64,000 nucleotides of DNA, from positions 620,001 to 684,000 of the forward strand of contig NZ_CP064760.1 of assembly GCF_015565955.1 (NCBI RefSeq), read 5' to 3'. Shown piece by piece: positions 29,382 to 39,038 of this stretch (positions are counted from its first letter, which is position 1; every line of letters begins with the position of its first letter). A model generated the notes under the pieces. The model did not search any database. It was not told the DNA's origin and saw nothing but the letters and a program-made list of their open reading frames with translations. This DNA comes from Microbacterium schleiferi. GTDB lineage: Bacteria; Actinomycetota; Actinomycetes; Actinomycetales; Microbacteriaceae. Position numbers and translations under genes: made by a program.

Positions 29382-30954
29382 GCCGCCCCGTCATCCGGCC
29401 CGCAGCCCTGGCCGGCGTCGCCGTGGCTGCGCTCCTCGTCTCTGGTTGCGCCCCGGTCGTCGACGCGAACTGGACGCCACCGGCATGGCCGGCCACCACG
29501 CTGCAGGTCATTCGGGGAGATGTGGAACCGCTGAGCGCCGAACCGGGTCAGCCGTTGGCCGCGAATGTCTCGCCCGAACGCATCCGCCAGGATGGCATCG
29601 GCATTCAGGCGCGGTATGCCCTGCTGCCCGGGGACGCCGCCTTCAACGACGCCGTGCGCGCCTACGTCCGCACGGCGATCGGCGCACGCCAGGACGCGAC
29701 CGGCGCCAGGTACTCACCGCAGGCCGGAGCGGTGGGCGCGGGACTTGCCGACCGGTCCTGCCGGCCAGGCTCCACCCTCACTCCGGCCGCCGAGGTGCTG
29801 GCTGACCCCGCGCTTGCCGGACCCATCGTCGGCGGCGGGTCGGCGAGCGTCGTCTGTGACGTCGTGTGGGCCTCGGGCAGCGTGTTCGGGCAGCGCCTGC
29901 GAACCGTCACCTCGAGTGGCGACGGCGTGGTGGGCGATAGCGTCGAGACGCTCTTCACCGACACCGCGAACGGTGACGTGTCGACGGCGGCTCAGCTGTG
30001 GGCTCCGGATGCCGCGGGAGCGCTCGCCGATGACGTGTTCGAGGGGTTGCGCCGCGCCGCCGGATCCCTCTCGCTCGCCCCGCTCGGGGACCCCGCGACG
30101 CTCGAGCAGCTGGCTGGCGCCTTCGCCACCACCATGCCCTCGGCCGCGGGGGCATGCAGTTCACGATCCCGGCGGGGTTCACGACTGACGCGCTCACTGC
30201 CCTTGGCATCCCCCCGACCGATGCGCCCCTGACGATCCTGGTTCCCGCGGTGCGCGCCGACCCGCTGCTCACCGACCTCGGCCGGCGAGTGCTCGCCTCG
30301 GTCGGGCAGCCGTACTCCGGCCCCAGCATCCAGAACCCGGGCGATGTTCCGGTCGACTGTTCCCTGACGCCGTGCGTTGCTCTCACCTACGATGACGGTC
30401 CGAGCGATCTCACACCGAGCATGTTGGACGCACTGGGCGCGCATCGCGCGAGCGCGACCTTCTTTGCGATGGGTGAGAAGGCGAAGAGGTACGCCGCCAC
30501 CCTTCAGCGGATGGTCGCCGAGGGACACCTGGTCGGAAACCACTCGTGGAACCATCCCTCGCTGCCGACGCTCACCGATGCGCAGGTCGCTGCGCAGCTC
30601 GGCGATACGTCGGCTGCGCTGCAGGCGGCATCCGGACAGCCGATCACGATGTTCCGACCACCCTACGGCGAGTACACCGCGAGGGTCCTCGCGATCGCGC
30701 GGATGCCCGCCATCCTCTGGGACGTCGACACCGAGGACTGGAAGGGAATCGCCGACGACGTGCTCATCGAGCGCGCCATCACGCAGCCGCGGCCGGGCTC
30801 GATCGTGCTGCAGCACGACATCCACCAGAACACGGGACGTACTGTCGGTGCGATCTGCGATGGCCTTCTCGATCGCGGCTTCACGATCGTCACGATCGAG
30901 AAACTGTTCCGCGGCGACGTCCCGACGTCGGGGGCGTGGCGCAGCGCCCGGTGA
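29378..30954 (+). CDS. Polysaccharide-deacetylase (NodB-type, CE4) lipoprotein (single-base frameshift)
   Basis: Lipoprotein of 525 residues when repaired: signal peptide with lipobox LLVSGC (Cys about residue 24), an N-terminal ~260-residue domain of RsiV/DUF3298-like appearance, then a CE4 deacetylase domain. CE4 motifs: ALTYDDGPS (metal Asp), NHSWNHPSL (HxxxH metal ligands), FRPPYGEY, LWDVDTEDW and VLQHDIH. These enzymes N-deacetylate peptidoglycan or other amino-sugar polymers outside the membrane. The frame breaks at 30148-30152; adding one G to the run of five gives SAAGGMQFTIPAGF and continues to 30954. ATG overlaps the upstream stop. Could also act on the polymer of the GT2/GH18 pair, but they are 4 kb apart. 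Confidence 0.87.
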
Positions 30955-30997
30955 GTCGACCGGCTGCCGGCCCGCGGATGGGTAAGGTCGAACCCGC

Positions 30998-32254
30998 ATG
31001 AACCGGGTCATCGTCTTCCTTCTCGCCGCCTTCGACGCGCTGGTCACCGTCGCCGCCGGGCTCGTCGTCGTCCTCGCGCCAGCGACGCTGCTCTGGGTGG
31101 TCGAGTTCGGTGGGCTGGCGCCGTGGGACGCGCTCTGGCCGACTGCCGCGACCATCTGGCAGCTGGGGCACGTCGTCCCCCAGGAGATCACGCTGCCGGC
31201 CGACTACGTGGCAACGGCCGGTATCGACCCGGCGGCGGCACCCTTCATGCTCTCGCTGGCCCCGCTCGCCTTCGCGGGCTTCACCGCGATCTCGGCAGCT
31301 CGCTCGGGTCGCCGGGCGTCGCGCTCGGGCGCAGCATTCACCGGTGCGATCGCGGGAACCGTGGTGTTCGCCGCGGCAGCTGCCGGGATCGCCCTCACCG
31401 GCGCGAATGCCGTTGCGAACTCGAATCTGACCGAAGCTATCCTCTTCCCCGCGCTGATCTTCGGCATCCCCGCGATCCTCGGCGCACTCGTCGGGGAGTG
31501 GCAGGATGCCGACCGCGGCATCATTGCTGCGCTGCGGGAGCGCACCGAGGACCTGCCCGAGGACTGGTCCCTCGCCCCGACGGTCATCGCGCGGGCCGGG
31601 GCGATCACCGTCGTCGGCCTCATCGGCGTGGCAGCGCTGGCCACTGCTGTGGTGATCTTTGCCCGCGGCTCCCAGATCGTCGGCCTGTACGAGGCATCCA
31701 ACGTGGATGTCCTCGGGGCCGTGGTCCTCACGCTCGGTCAGCTTCTGTACCTTCCCACCCTCGTCGTGTGGGCGCTGGCGTTCGTCGCGGGACCGGGCGT
31801 TTCGCTGGGGGCAGGATCGACGGTCGCGGCATCCGGAACCACGACGGGCGTCCTGCCCGGCGTGCCGTTGCTCGGCGCACTCCCCGAGTCGACGTCACCG
31901 TGGCTGCTGCTGCTTGCGCTTCTTCCCGTCGGTGTCGGGGCCTTCGCCGGGTGGGTTGCCCGGTCATCGTACGCCGCGGATGCCGAGCGCATCAGCGCCC
32001 GCATCGCCACGACGCTCGGGATCGCGGTCTTTGCCGCGGGCTCGGCCGCGATCCTCGCCGTGCTCGCTTCCGGCTCGCTCGGGCCAGGAACTCTCGCGCA
32101 GGTGGGGCCGGAGGCAGGCCCCGTCGCTCTGGCGATCGGTGTCGAGGTCGGCGTCAGCGCCGGCATCCTGCTGCTCTCGCCTCGGCGGCGAGCCCGCGAT
32201 GACGGGGCCAGCGCCTCGCCGCCCGCGGCACTGCTGGAGCCCTCGATAGACTGA
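30998..32254 (+). CDS. DUF6350 polytopic membrane protein (PerM-like)
   Basis: 418 residues with about 8-9 hydrophobic helices, starting [20 protein letters not shown]. Recognised mainly by the segment [17 protein letters not shown]...WQLGHVV, by the [21 protein letters not shown] loop and by its position immediately upstream of purN, the usual actinobacterial arrangement. In mycobacteria the orthologue PerM is a membrane protein linked to cell division under stress. Four bases separate its stop from the purN GTG. Confidence 0.85.
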   Translation: MNRVIVFLLAAFDALVTVAAGLVVVLAPATLLWVVEFGGLAPWDALWPTAATIWQLGHVVPQEITLPADYVATAGIDPAAAPFMLSLAPLAFAGFTAISAARSGRRASRSGAAFTGAIAGTVVFAAAAAGIALTGANAVANSNLTEAILFPALIFGIPAILGALVGEWQDADRGIIAALRERTEDLPEDWSLAPTVIARAGAITVVGLIGVAALATAVVIFARGSQIVGLYEASNVDVLGAVVLTLGQLLYLPTLVVWALAFVAGPGVSLGAGSTVAASGTTTGVLPGVPLLGALPESTSPWLLLLALLPVGVGAFAGWVARSSYAADAERISARIATTLGIAVFAAGSAAILAVLASGSLGPGTLAQVGPEAGPVALAIGVEVGVSAGILLLSPRRRARDDGASASPPAALLEPSID

Positions 32255-32258
32255 GCCG

Positions 32259-32843
32259 GTGCTCACCGTCGCCGTTCTCATCTCCGGCGCCGGATCGAAC
32301 CTGCGGGCGCTGCTCGAGGCGGCGAACGAGCCCGACTATCCGGCGCGGATCGTTGTCGTCGGCGCTGACCGCGAGGCCGAGGGGCTCGCGCACGCCGAGG
32401 CATTCGGCATCCCGTGGTTCTTCGTGCCGTATGCCGAGTACCCGAACCGCGAGGAGTGGGGCGACGCGTTGCGTGACCAGCTCGCTGCCTGGCAACCCGA
32501 CCTCATCGTGCTCAGCGGCCTGATGAGGCTGCTCCCTGCGTCGGTGCTTGAACCCTGGGCGCCGCGAATCATCAACACCCACCCCGCGTACCTGCCGGAG
32601 TTCCCCGGCGCTCACGGCGTGCGGGACGCGCTCGCGGCCGGCGCCACCCAGACCGGCGCGAGCGTCATCGTCGTCGATGCCGGCGTCGATACCGGTCCGA
32701 TCCTCGCTCAGGAGCGCATCGCGGTGCTCGCCGGCGACGACGAGGCGAGCCTTCATGAGAGGATCAAGCCGGTCGAAAGACGACTTCTGATCGACGTCGT
32801 GCGGCGCATCGCCACCGGCGAGATCGACCTCTCCGCTCCCTGA
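32259..32843 (+). CDS. purN: Phosphoribosylglycinamide formyltransferase
   Basis: 194 residues from a GTG at 32259. Third step of purine synthesis: transfers a formyl group from 10-formyltetrahydrofolate to GAR. N-terminal phosphate-binding loop [23 protein letters not shown], the catalytic [20 protein letters not shown] (Asn and His), and the catalytic Asp in [11 protein letters not shown]. Full family length. Lies between DUF6350 and purH. Confidence 0.97.
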   Translation: MLTVAVLISGAGSNLRALLEAANEPDYPARIVVVGADREAEGLAHAEAFGIPWFFVPYAEYPNREEWGDALRDQLAAWQPDLIVLSGLMRLLPASVLEPWAPRIINTHPAYLPEFPGAHGVRDALAAGATQTGASVIVVDAGVDTGPILAQERIAVLAGDDEASLHERIKPVERRLLIDVVRRIATGEIDLSAP

Positions 32844-32958
32844 CGATTTCTCTGACCGGGCCGCGACGACGCAGCACGCGCGGCCGATGACCACCCGACA
32901 GCTTCCGAACCAGAGCTTCCAGCCCCACAGCCCAGAGCCCCGACAGCAAGGAGACCTG

Positions 32959-34566
32959 ATGGCAGGCCCCAGTCACGACCCGTCCCTGTACCGCGACCGC
33001 GACGTCGTGCCCGTCCGCCGGGCACTGGTCTCGGTCAGCGATAAGACCGACCTCATCAGCCTCGCCACCGCGCTCGCCGAGGCCGGCGTCGAGATCGTTT
33101 CCACGGGGTCGACGGCTGCGACCATCCGGGACGCCGGATTCGCCGTGACCGATGTCGCGGCCGTGACCGGCTTTCCCGAGTCGCTCGACGGGCGTGTCAA
33201 GACGCTGCACCCCTCGGTGCACGCGGGGCTTCTTGCCGACCTCCGCCTTGCGCACCACGAGAACCAGCTCGAGGATCTCGGCATCCGGCCCTTCGAGCTC
33301 GTCGTGGTCAACCTCTACCCGTTCGTCGAGACGGTAGCGTCCGGCGCCCAGGGCGACGATGTCGTCGAGCAGATCGATATCGGCGGTCCGGCGATGGTGC
33401 GGGCCTCGGCCAAGAACTACGCGAACGTCGCGATCGTCGTCTCGCCCGAGTCGTACGGGTCGGTCATCGAGTCGATCCGTGCCGGTGGCACATCGCTGGC
33501 ACAGCGCCGCGAGCTTGCCGCTCGGGCCTTTGCGCACACCGCCGAGTACGACCGGGCAGTCGCCACCTGGTTCGCCGATGAGACTCTGGGGGAGGACGTC
33601 GACCTTCCCTCGCACCTGACGATCCGCGCGGAGCGTCTCGCGACGCTGCGTTACGGCGAGAACATGCACCAGCGTGCGGCGATCTACACGCGCACCGGTG
33701 GTCACGGCATCGCCCAGGCAACCCAGCTGCAGGGCAAGGAGATGTCATACAACAACTACGTCGACGCCGACGCCGCCCTGCGCGCCGCGTTCGACCTGGT
33801 CAAGCCCGCCGTCGCGATCATCAAGCACGCGAACCCCTGCGGCATCGCGGTGACGGCGCCCAACGCGCTCGACCCGATCGCCAGCGCACACCTGCGCGCT
33901 CACGCATGCGACCCGGTCTCGGCTTTCGGAGGTGTCATTGCCGCCAACCGCAAGGTGACGCTGAAGATGGCCGAGAACCTGCGCGACATCTTCACCGAGG
34001 TGATCGTGGCGCCGGACTTCGAGCCGGAAGCCCTCGAGGTCTTCCGACTCAAGAACAACCTGCGCGTTCTCAAGCTGCCCGACGACTGGAAGCAGGAGCC
34101 GATGGATGTTCGGCTCATCTCGGGCGGCCTGCTGCTGCAGGATGCCGACCGCTTCCCCGATGACATCGAATCCGTCGCGACCGACTGGGAGCTCGTCTCC
34201 GGCGAGCGGCCGGATGCCGATGCGATGACGAACCTGATCTTCGCGTGGAAGTCCTGCCGAGCCGTGAAGTCGAATGCGATCGTCCTCGCGAAGGACTCGG
34301 CGACGGTCGGGATCGGCATGGGCCAGGTTAACCGGGTGGACTCGTGCCGCTTGGCCGTCGAGCGCGCCGGCGATCGCGTCCAGGGCGCGGTTGCGGCATC
34401 CGACGCATTCTTCCCGTTCGCTGACGGACCCCAGGTCCTCATCGACGCCGGCGTTTCGGCGATCGTGCAGCCGGGAGGGTCGGTTCGCGATGAAGAGGTC
34501 GTGAAGGCCGCCCGCGACGCGGGCATCACGATGTTCTTCACGCGCGAGCGCCACTTCTTCCACTAG
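32959..34566 (+). CDS. purH: Bifunctional AICAR formyltransferase/IMP cyclohydrolase
   Basis: 535 residues. The start at 32959 is set by AAGGAG at 32948-32953; the frame stays open to 32887. The last two steps of IMP synthesis. IMP cyclohydrolase (MGS-like) domain at residues ~20-160: [45 protein letters not shown] and [20 protein letters not shown] transformylase domain thereafter: [49 protein letters not shown], and near the end [11 protein letters not shown] and [14 protein letters not shown]. Repeat element copy 5 follows its stop. Confidence 0.98.
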   Translation: MAGPSHDPSLYRDRDVVPVRRALVSVSDKTDLISLATALAEAGVEIVSTGSTAATIRDAGFAVTDVAAVTGFPESLDGRVKTLHPSVHAGLLADLRLAHHENQLEDLGIRPFELVVVNLYPFVETVASGAQGDDVVEQIDIGGPAMVRASAKNYANVAIVVSPESYGSVIESIRAGGTSLAQRRELAARAFAHTAEYDRAVATWFADETLGEDVDLPSHLTIRAERLATLRYGENMHQRAAIYTRTGGHGIAQATQLQGKEMSYNNYVDADAALRAAFDLVKPAVAIIKHANPCGIAVTAPNALDPIASAHLRAHACDPVSAFGGVIAANRKVTLKMAENLRDIFTEVIVAPDFEPEALEVFRLKNNLRVLKLPDDWKQEPMDVRLISGGLLLQDADRFPDDIESVATDWELVSGERPDADAMTNLIFAWKSCRAVKSNAIVLAKDSATVGIGMGQVNRVDSCRLAVERAGDRVQGAVAASDAFFPFADGPQVLIDAGVSAIVQPGGSVRDEEVVKAARDAGITMFFTRERHFFH

Positions 34567-34583
34567 GAGCGGGTCGCGCGGGC

Positions 34584-34659
34584 GGACCGATTGCAGGATC
34601 AGCGCCGGTCGGGTTGCTTGCCACGCGGCTGGAGGGGCCGATCATCCTGCGTTCGGTCC
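34584..34659. repeat. Intergenic inverted-repeat element, copy 5 of 7
   Basis: Left arm GGACCGATTGCAGGA (34584-34598), right arm TCCTGCGTTCGGTCC (34645-34659); 13 of 15 positions pair, and the outer bases co-vary with each other (GGAC/GTCC instead of GGCC/GGCC). Sits between the convergent purH and flavin-reductase genes, where it could act as a bidirectional terminator. Confidence 0.82.
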
Positions 34660-34685
34660 GGCGAGTGGGCCGGCCATGCGCTCGC

Positions 34686-36104
34686 TCAGGGGCGGCCGTA
34701 GGCCTCCAGCCAGCGCAGCCACACTTCGCTGACGGTCGGGTATGACGGCACCGCGTGCCAGAGTCGGCTCAGCGGAACCTCACCGACGATGGCGATCGTG
34801 GCCGAGTGCAGCAGCTCCGCCACGTCCGGCCCGACGAAGGTTGCACCAACCAGCACCTCACGTTCCCGGTCGACGACGGCGCGTGCCTGGCCCCGGTAGT
34901 CATCCGAAGCCGTGGAGGCTCCCGCGACCCACGCGAGGTCGTAGTCCAGCACCCGGATGTTGATCCCTGCGGCCTCCGCACGCTCGGCGGTGAGCCCGAC
35001 CGAGGCGACCTCGGGGTCGGTGAAGGTCACCTGAGGGACGTGGTCGTGGTCGGCGGTTGCGACATGCGTGCCCCAGCGGGAGGTGTCGACGTGGGCGCCG
35101 CGGGCGCGGGCGGCGATGACATCCCCCGCAGCGCGCGCCTGATACTTCCCCTGGTGAGTGAGGAGGGCGCGGTGATTGACATCGCCGACCGCGTAGAGCC
35201 AGTCGGTGTCGCGCACGAGCATCGTGTCGTCGACATCGAGCCACGCGCCCGGCTTCAGATCGACGGATTCGAGGCCGAGGTCTGCCGTTCGCGGTACCCG
35301 TCCGGTGGCCACGAGCACCTCGTCCGCTGTTACCGACGTGCCGTCCGAGAGGGTGAGAGTGCGTCCATTCTCGTCGCGGGATGCCGAGACGACATCCACC
35401 CCCGTGAGGACCCGGGCGCCCTGCCCAGTCAGCGCTTCTCCGACTATCTCACCGGCGAACGGCTCCATGCCGCCGAGCAGGCCCGAGCGGGCGATGAGCG
35501 TGACATCCGTGCCGAAGCTCGCGTATGCGGTTGCCATCTCGCATCCCACGACCCCGCCGCCGATGATCGCGAGCGACGCCGGGGCCGATCGCGCGCTCGT
35601 CGCTTCACGGCTCGTCCACGGTTCGATCTCCCGCAGCCCCGGGGTGTTCGGCAACAGTGCCGCCGAACCGGTGCAGACGGCGACGGCGTGGGTTGCGATG
35701 AGGTCGACGACCTCGCCACCGGGACGGGTCACCTCGACGCGCTTGCGGCCCGCGATCCGCGCGTGGCCACGGACCAGGTCGATCCCGGTGTTCTCGAGCC
35801 ACTCGACCTGCGAAGAGTCGTTCCAGTCGTGGGTCATGCCCGTGCGCCGCGCCAGGGTCGCGGCGACGTCTAGCTCACCGGTGACTGCCTGTTTGGCTCC
35901 GTCGACAGCTCGCGCGGCGCGCAGCACCGCACCACTACGCAGCAGTGCCTTTGATGGCATGCACGCCCAGTACGAGCACTCGCCACCGACGAGTTCGCTT
36001 TCGACGATGACGACCCGCAGGCCCCCCTGCACTGCCCGGTCGGCCACATTCTCGCCGACCGGTCCGGCCCCGATCACAACAAGGTCATACTCCCGCGCGC
36101 TCAT
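34686..36104 (-). CDS. NAD(P)/FAD-dependent pyridine nucleotide-disulfide oxidoreductase
   Basis: 472 residues from the ATG at 36104 ([21 protein letters not shown]). FAD motif GAGPVG, redox-active disulfide CSYWAC in [15 protein letters not shown] (CxxxxC), NAD(P)H motif [14 protein letters not shown], second FAD motif [22 protein letters not shown], and a dimerisation domain with the usual [14 protein letters not shown]. It lacks the C-terminal HPTxSE-like pair in standard form (here [17 protein letters not shown]), so it is not a typical dihydrolipoamide dehydrogenase; mercuric-reductase-like or quinone-reductase activity is possible. Substrate not deducible. Confidence 0.88.
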   Translation of the reverse strand: MSAREYDLVVIGAGPVGENVADRAVQGGLRVVIVESELVGGECSYWACMPSKALLRSGAVLRAARAVDGAKQAVTGELDVAATLARRTGMTHDWNDSSQVEWLENTGIDLVRGHARIAGRKRVEVTRPGGEVVDLIATHAVAVCTGSAALLPNTPGLREIEPWTSREATSARSAPASLAIIGGGVVGCEMATAYASFGTDVTLIARSGLLGGMEPFAGEIVGEALTGQGARVLTGVDVVSASRDENGRTLTLSDGTSVTADEVLVATGRVPRTADLGLESVDLKPGAWLDVDDTMLVRDTDWLYAVGDVNHRALLTHQGKYQARAAGDVIAARARGAHVDTSRWGTHVATADHDHVPQVTFTDPEVASVGLTAERAEAAGINIRVLDYDLAWVAGASTASDDYRGQARAVVDREREVLVGATFVGPDVAELLHSATIAIVGEVPLSRLWHAVPSYPTVSEVWLRWLEAYGRP

Positions 36105-36309
36105 ATGCCACGGTAACCCGCCCACCCCGGTAGCGCGCCAGAAAGGGGGCGCAGATTGTCGTGACCGTCGAGATTGTGGGCGCGTGTTGCCGCATCCCTC
36201 GCCGGAAGCGACCATCCGCGACCACTTTCCGCTCGCGGGCTGGCTGCAGCGGAGCGCGAGCGTCGCGCGTCGCGCTTCGCCGCGGCTCGTCGGCTCCGGG
36301 CATCACGCC

Positions 36310-36385
36310 GTGCCGATCGCAGGATGAACGTGCCGATCCTGCCCGAGAACGGGTAGCGGCGCAGTTCTGGTCCTGCATTCGGGAC
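36310..36385. repeat. Intergenic inverted-repeat element, copy 6 of 7
   Basis: Left arm GTGCCGATCGCAGGA (36310-36324), right arm TCCTGCATTCGGGAC (36371-36385). Internal sequence starts TGAACGTGCC, similar to copy 7, and ends TTCTGG, similar to CTCTGG in copy 7, so these two are a subfamily. Confidence 0.8.
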
Positions 36386-36485
36386 ATCGCCGGTCCATGC
36401 CGGGTCGCGGGGAGAGCGCGGCGAGAAGAAACCGCCCGCATTGCCGCCTCCGGTCCCGGCTCCGCGCCGGTTGAGCCGCGTGGCC

Positions 36486-36561
36486 GTGCCGATCGCAGGA
36501 TCAACGTGCCCGTTCGTGCCACCGAGGGGCCCACGCGCCACTCTGGTCCTGCGTTCGGCAC
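36486..36561. repeat. Intergenic inverted-repeat element, copy 7 of 7
   Basis: Left arm GTGCCGATCGCAGGA (36486-36500), right arm TCCTGCGTTCGGCAC (36547-36561); 13 of 15 positions pair, with the outer GTGCC/GGCAC co-varying relative to the GGCCC/GGGCC of copies 3 and 4. Confidence 0.82.
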
Positions 36562-36659
36562 CCTCGGCGCGGGGTTCTCGGCAGGATGGCTCCCGCTGCC
36601 GTGTCCGATTTCCGCCAGTGCGTGGGGGAGGGGCGTGGCAGTCTGGACCCGTGCTTTCG

Positions 36660-38207
36660 ATGACCTTCGACGAACGGTACGCCGCGATCCAGTCGCGCGA
36701 CGGCCGTTTCGACGGTCAGTTCGTCACCGCTGTGCGCTCGACGGGCATCTACTGCCGGCCCAGCTGCCCGGCCCGCACACCGAAGCCCGAGAACGTCACG
36801 TTCTACCCGACGAGCGCCGCGGCGCACGAGGCCGGCTACCGCGCCTGCAAGCGGTGCCTGCCCGAGGCCGCGCCCGGCTCTCCGGACTGGGATGTGCGCG
36901 GCGACGTCGCGGCGCGGGCAATGCGCCTCATTGCCGACGGGATCGTCGAGCGCGAGGGCGTGCCCGGACTCGCGCGTCGGCTCGGCTATTCCCCGCGGCA
37001 TCTGACGAGGCTTCTCACGGCAGAACTCGGGGCCGGCCCGCTCGCCCTCAGTCGCGCACAGCGGGCGCACACGGCTCGGATGCTGCTGGTCGGCACCGCA
37101 ATGCCGGCATCGGAGATCGCCTTCGCGTCGGGGTTCGCGAGCGTCCGCCAGTTCAACGACACGATCCGCGAGGTCTTCAGCCTCAGCCCTCTCGAGCTGC
37201 GTGCCCGCCGCGCGGGCGCCGGATCGGCCGCGGGGAACATCGATCTCGCGCTGCCGGTACGCGGTCCGTTCGACGCTGCGGGCCTGTTCGCCTGGATGAG
37301 TGCCCGTGCGCTGCCCGGGGTCGAGAGTGCGGGGGAGGCATCCTTCGCGCGTACCGTGCGACTGGCGTCGGGGCCGGGCTGGTTCGAGGTGAGAACGGAT
37401 GCCGACGGCAGTGTGCGGCTGCGGGCTACCGTCACCGCGCTCGCTGACCTCGCGGCACTGGTCAGTCGCGTCCGTCGCATCTTCGACCTCGACGCCGATC
37501 CCCTCGCGATCGATGTTGCGTTGTCGCGGCACCCCGAACTGGCTCCGCGCGTCCGCGCGATTCCCGGGATTCGCGTGCCGGGCTCGGCGGACCCCCACGA
37601 GATGCTCGTTCGCGCAATGGTCGGCCAGCAGATCAGTGTCGCTGCCGCCCGCACGGCGCTCACCGCGCTCGCCGCTGCGCTGGGCGAAGAGGTACCCGGC
37701 CCCGAGGGGACAACAAGGCTCTTCCCGACGATGGCCGCGATCGCCGAGCACGGCACGGAGGTCTTGCGCGGACCGGCTGCCCGCATCCGGGCGATCGTCG
37801 GCGCCGCCGGCGCGCTGGCGGGCGGCGAGCTCGCACTCACGATCGCCGACGACGGTGCCGACCAGCGACACGCGCTTCTGGCCCTTCCCGGCGTGGGTCC
37901 CTGGACGGCGGACTACGTGCGGATGCGCGTGCTCGGCGACCCCGACGTCGTGCTTCCCACGGATGTCGCCGTGCGCAGCGGCGCGAATGCCATCGGCATC
38001 GAGCCCGAAGGGCTCGAGGAGTGGGCGGCGGGCGTCGCGCCGTGGCGCAGCTACCTGTGCGCACACCTGTGGCGCGCCGTTCCCCCACGGCCGCCCCGCA
38101 CCTCACCGCCGCGGTCCGGCCGGGGCCGGACACCCGCAGACACCGTCCACCGCATCACCGAGAGGCCCGTGGGCCCTCACGCCGCCGAAGAGGAGATCCC
38201 CGCATGA
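36660..38207 (+). CDS. Bifunctional Ada-type transcriptional activator / 3-methyladenine DNA glycosylase II
   Basis: 515 residues (ATG 36660; a GTG at 36651 is nearby). AdaA zinc domain: [20 protein letters not shown], where Cys32 corresponds to the methyl-phosphotriester acceptor of Ada, and CKRC supplies the other zinc ligands. AraC-type helix-turn-helix follows at about residues 85-185 ([33 protein letters not shown]). The last ~280 residues are AlkA: an N-terminal AlkA domain, then the HhH-GPD glycosylase with [30 protein letters not shown] and catalytic Asp in [11 protein letters not shown]. It would sense alkyl damage, switch on repair genes and excise alkylated bases. Its stop overlaps the MGMT gene start. 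Confidence 0.94.
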   Translation: MTFDERYAAIQSRDGRFDGQFVTAVRSTGIYCRPSCPARTPKPENVTFYPTSAAAHEAGYRACKRCLPEAAPGSPDWDVRGDVAARAMRLIADGIVEREGVPGLARRLGYSPRHLTRLLTAELGAGPLALSRAQRAHTARMLLVGTAMPASEIAFASGFASVRQFNDTIREVFSLSPLELRARRAGAGSAAGNIDLALPVRGPFDAAGLFAWMSARALPGVESAGEASFARTVRLASGPGWFEVRTDADGSVRLRATVTALADLAALVSRVRRIFDLDADPLAIDVALSRHPELAPRVRAIPGIRVPGSADPHEMLVRAMVGQQISVAAARTALTALAAALGEEVPGPEGTTRLFPTMAAIAEHGTEVLRGPAARIRAIVGAAGALAGGELALTIADDGADQRHALLALPGVGPWTADYVRMRVLGDPDVVLPTDVAVRSGANAIGIEPEGLEEWAAGVAPWRSYLCAHLWRAVPPRPPRTSPPRSGRGRTPADTVHRITERPVGPHAAEEEIPA

Positions 38208-38710
38208 GCGACACCGCCGTTCTCGAGTTCGTCGAGACCCCCGACGGCCCGTTTGCCATCCTCGCCGCAGACGACGGCGCGGTGCTGTCATCTGGCTGGA
38301 CCGACTCGCCCGAACGCATCGTCGAACGCATCCGCCCGGATCGTCGTCCCTCAACTGTCCGCCCCGGCACGACGGATGCCGCAGCCGCCGTCCGCGCGTA
38401 CTACGCGGGCGACCTCGCGGCGATCGACGACGTGCGGGTTCGGCAGTTCGGTACTCCCGGGCAGCACGCCGGATGGGCAGTGCTACGCCGGATCGCGCCC
38501 GGGGCGCCGCTGTCATACGCCACGTTCGCCGCGGCGCTCGGCCAGCCCACAGCGGTGCGGGCTGCAGCATCCGTCTGTGCCCGCAACGCCCCGGCGCTGT
38601 TCGTGCCGTGCCATCGCGTGTTGCGCACCGACGGCAGCCTCGGAGGATTTGCGTGGGGACTCGATGTCAAGCGGTCGCTTCTGGATCGCGAGAATCCGTC
38701 CTTGCTTTGA
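38204..38710 (+). CDS. ogt: Methylated-DNA--protein-cysteine S-methyltransferase
   Basis: 168 residues, ATG overlapping the TGA of the Ada-AlkA gene. Direct-reversal repair: a single turnover transfer of the O6-alkyl group to a Cys. The active site [19 protein letters not shown] contains the acceptor Cys136 and the downstream Gly-rich loop; the DNA-binding helix is [24 protein letters not shown]. Together with the upstream gene it forms a compact adaptive-response operon. Confidence 0.95.
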   Translation: MSDTAVLEFVETPDGPFAILAADDGAVLSSGWTDSPERIVERIRPDRRPSTVRPGTTDAAAAVRAYYAGDLAAIDDVRVRQFGTPGQHAGWAVLRRIAPGAPLSYATFAAALGQPTAVRAAASVCARNAPALFVPCHRVLRTDGSLGGFAWGLDVKRSLLDRENPSLL

Positions 38711-38778
38711 GGTGACGCCCAGGCATATTCTGAAGGGCTGCCGCGTCGTGCGGGGGCCCATACGCCAAGGAGGATGCC

Positions 38779-38865
38779 ATGTATCAGGTCGCACTCGTCG
38801 CGAGCACTGCCGTCCTCATCGCCGTGACGCCTCTGCGTCACCGCGGCCCCGCGATGGCTCACTAG
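38779..38865 (+). CDS. Putative 28-residue small membrane protein
   Basis: ATG at 38779 is preceded by AAGGAGG at 38767-38773 at ideal spacing, one of the strongest ribosome-binding sites in the window. The frame encodes 28 residues and stops at TAG 38863-38865. The middle ([17 protein letters not shown]) is hydrophobic enough for one TM helix, ending in Arg/His. It lies in the 328-base gap between the MGMT gene and the ABC exporter operon; it could be a small membrane protein or a leader peptide. No family recognised. Confidence 0.45.
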   Translation: MYQVALVASTAVLIAVTPLRHRGPAMAH

Positions 38866-39038
38866 CGCCAGCACGACGCACGAGCGCCCGCGCCGACCGG
38901 CTTCGGCGCGGCATACCCTCGCTGTCGGCTGCGTTGTCACCCACGACATCGTCCGCCTCGCCTCCGCGCTCCGACTGACTCGGAGTCGCCTACCCCGCCC
39001 GCGTCTCAGCGGGTTCGCTCCGCCCTCCCACAAGGATC

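Larger units (their letters stand above)
36105..36659. other. Gene-free divergent interval with two inverted-repeat elements
   Basis: 555 bases between divergent genes. It holds element copies 6 and 7 in direct orientation, 100 bases apart, and the sequence between and around them is Arg/Gly-type low complexity in all frames. Open frames here (for example on the minus strand up to 36561) are made largely of the repeat arms and have no family resemblance. Both divergent promoters must lie here; none was assigned. Confidence 0.6.

Noticed and set aside
36085..36561. 158-codon open frame on the minus strand in the divergent gap
   Set aside because: Built mostly from the two inverted-repeat elements and low-complexity sequence; no start signal or family resemblance.
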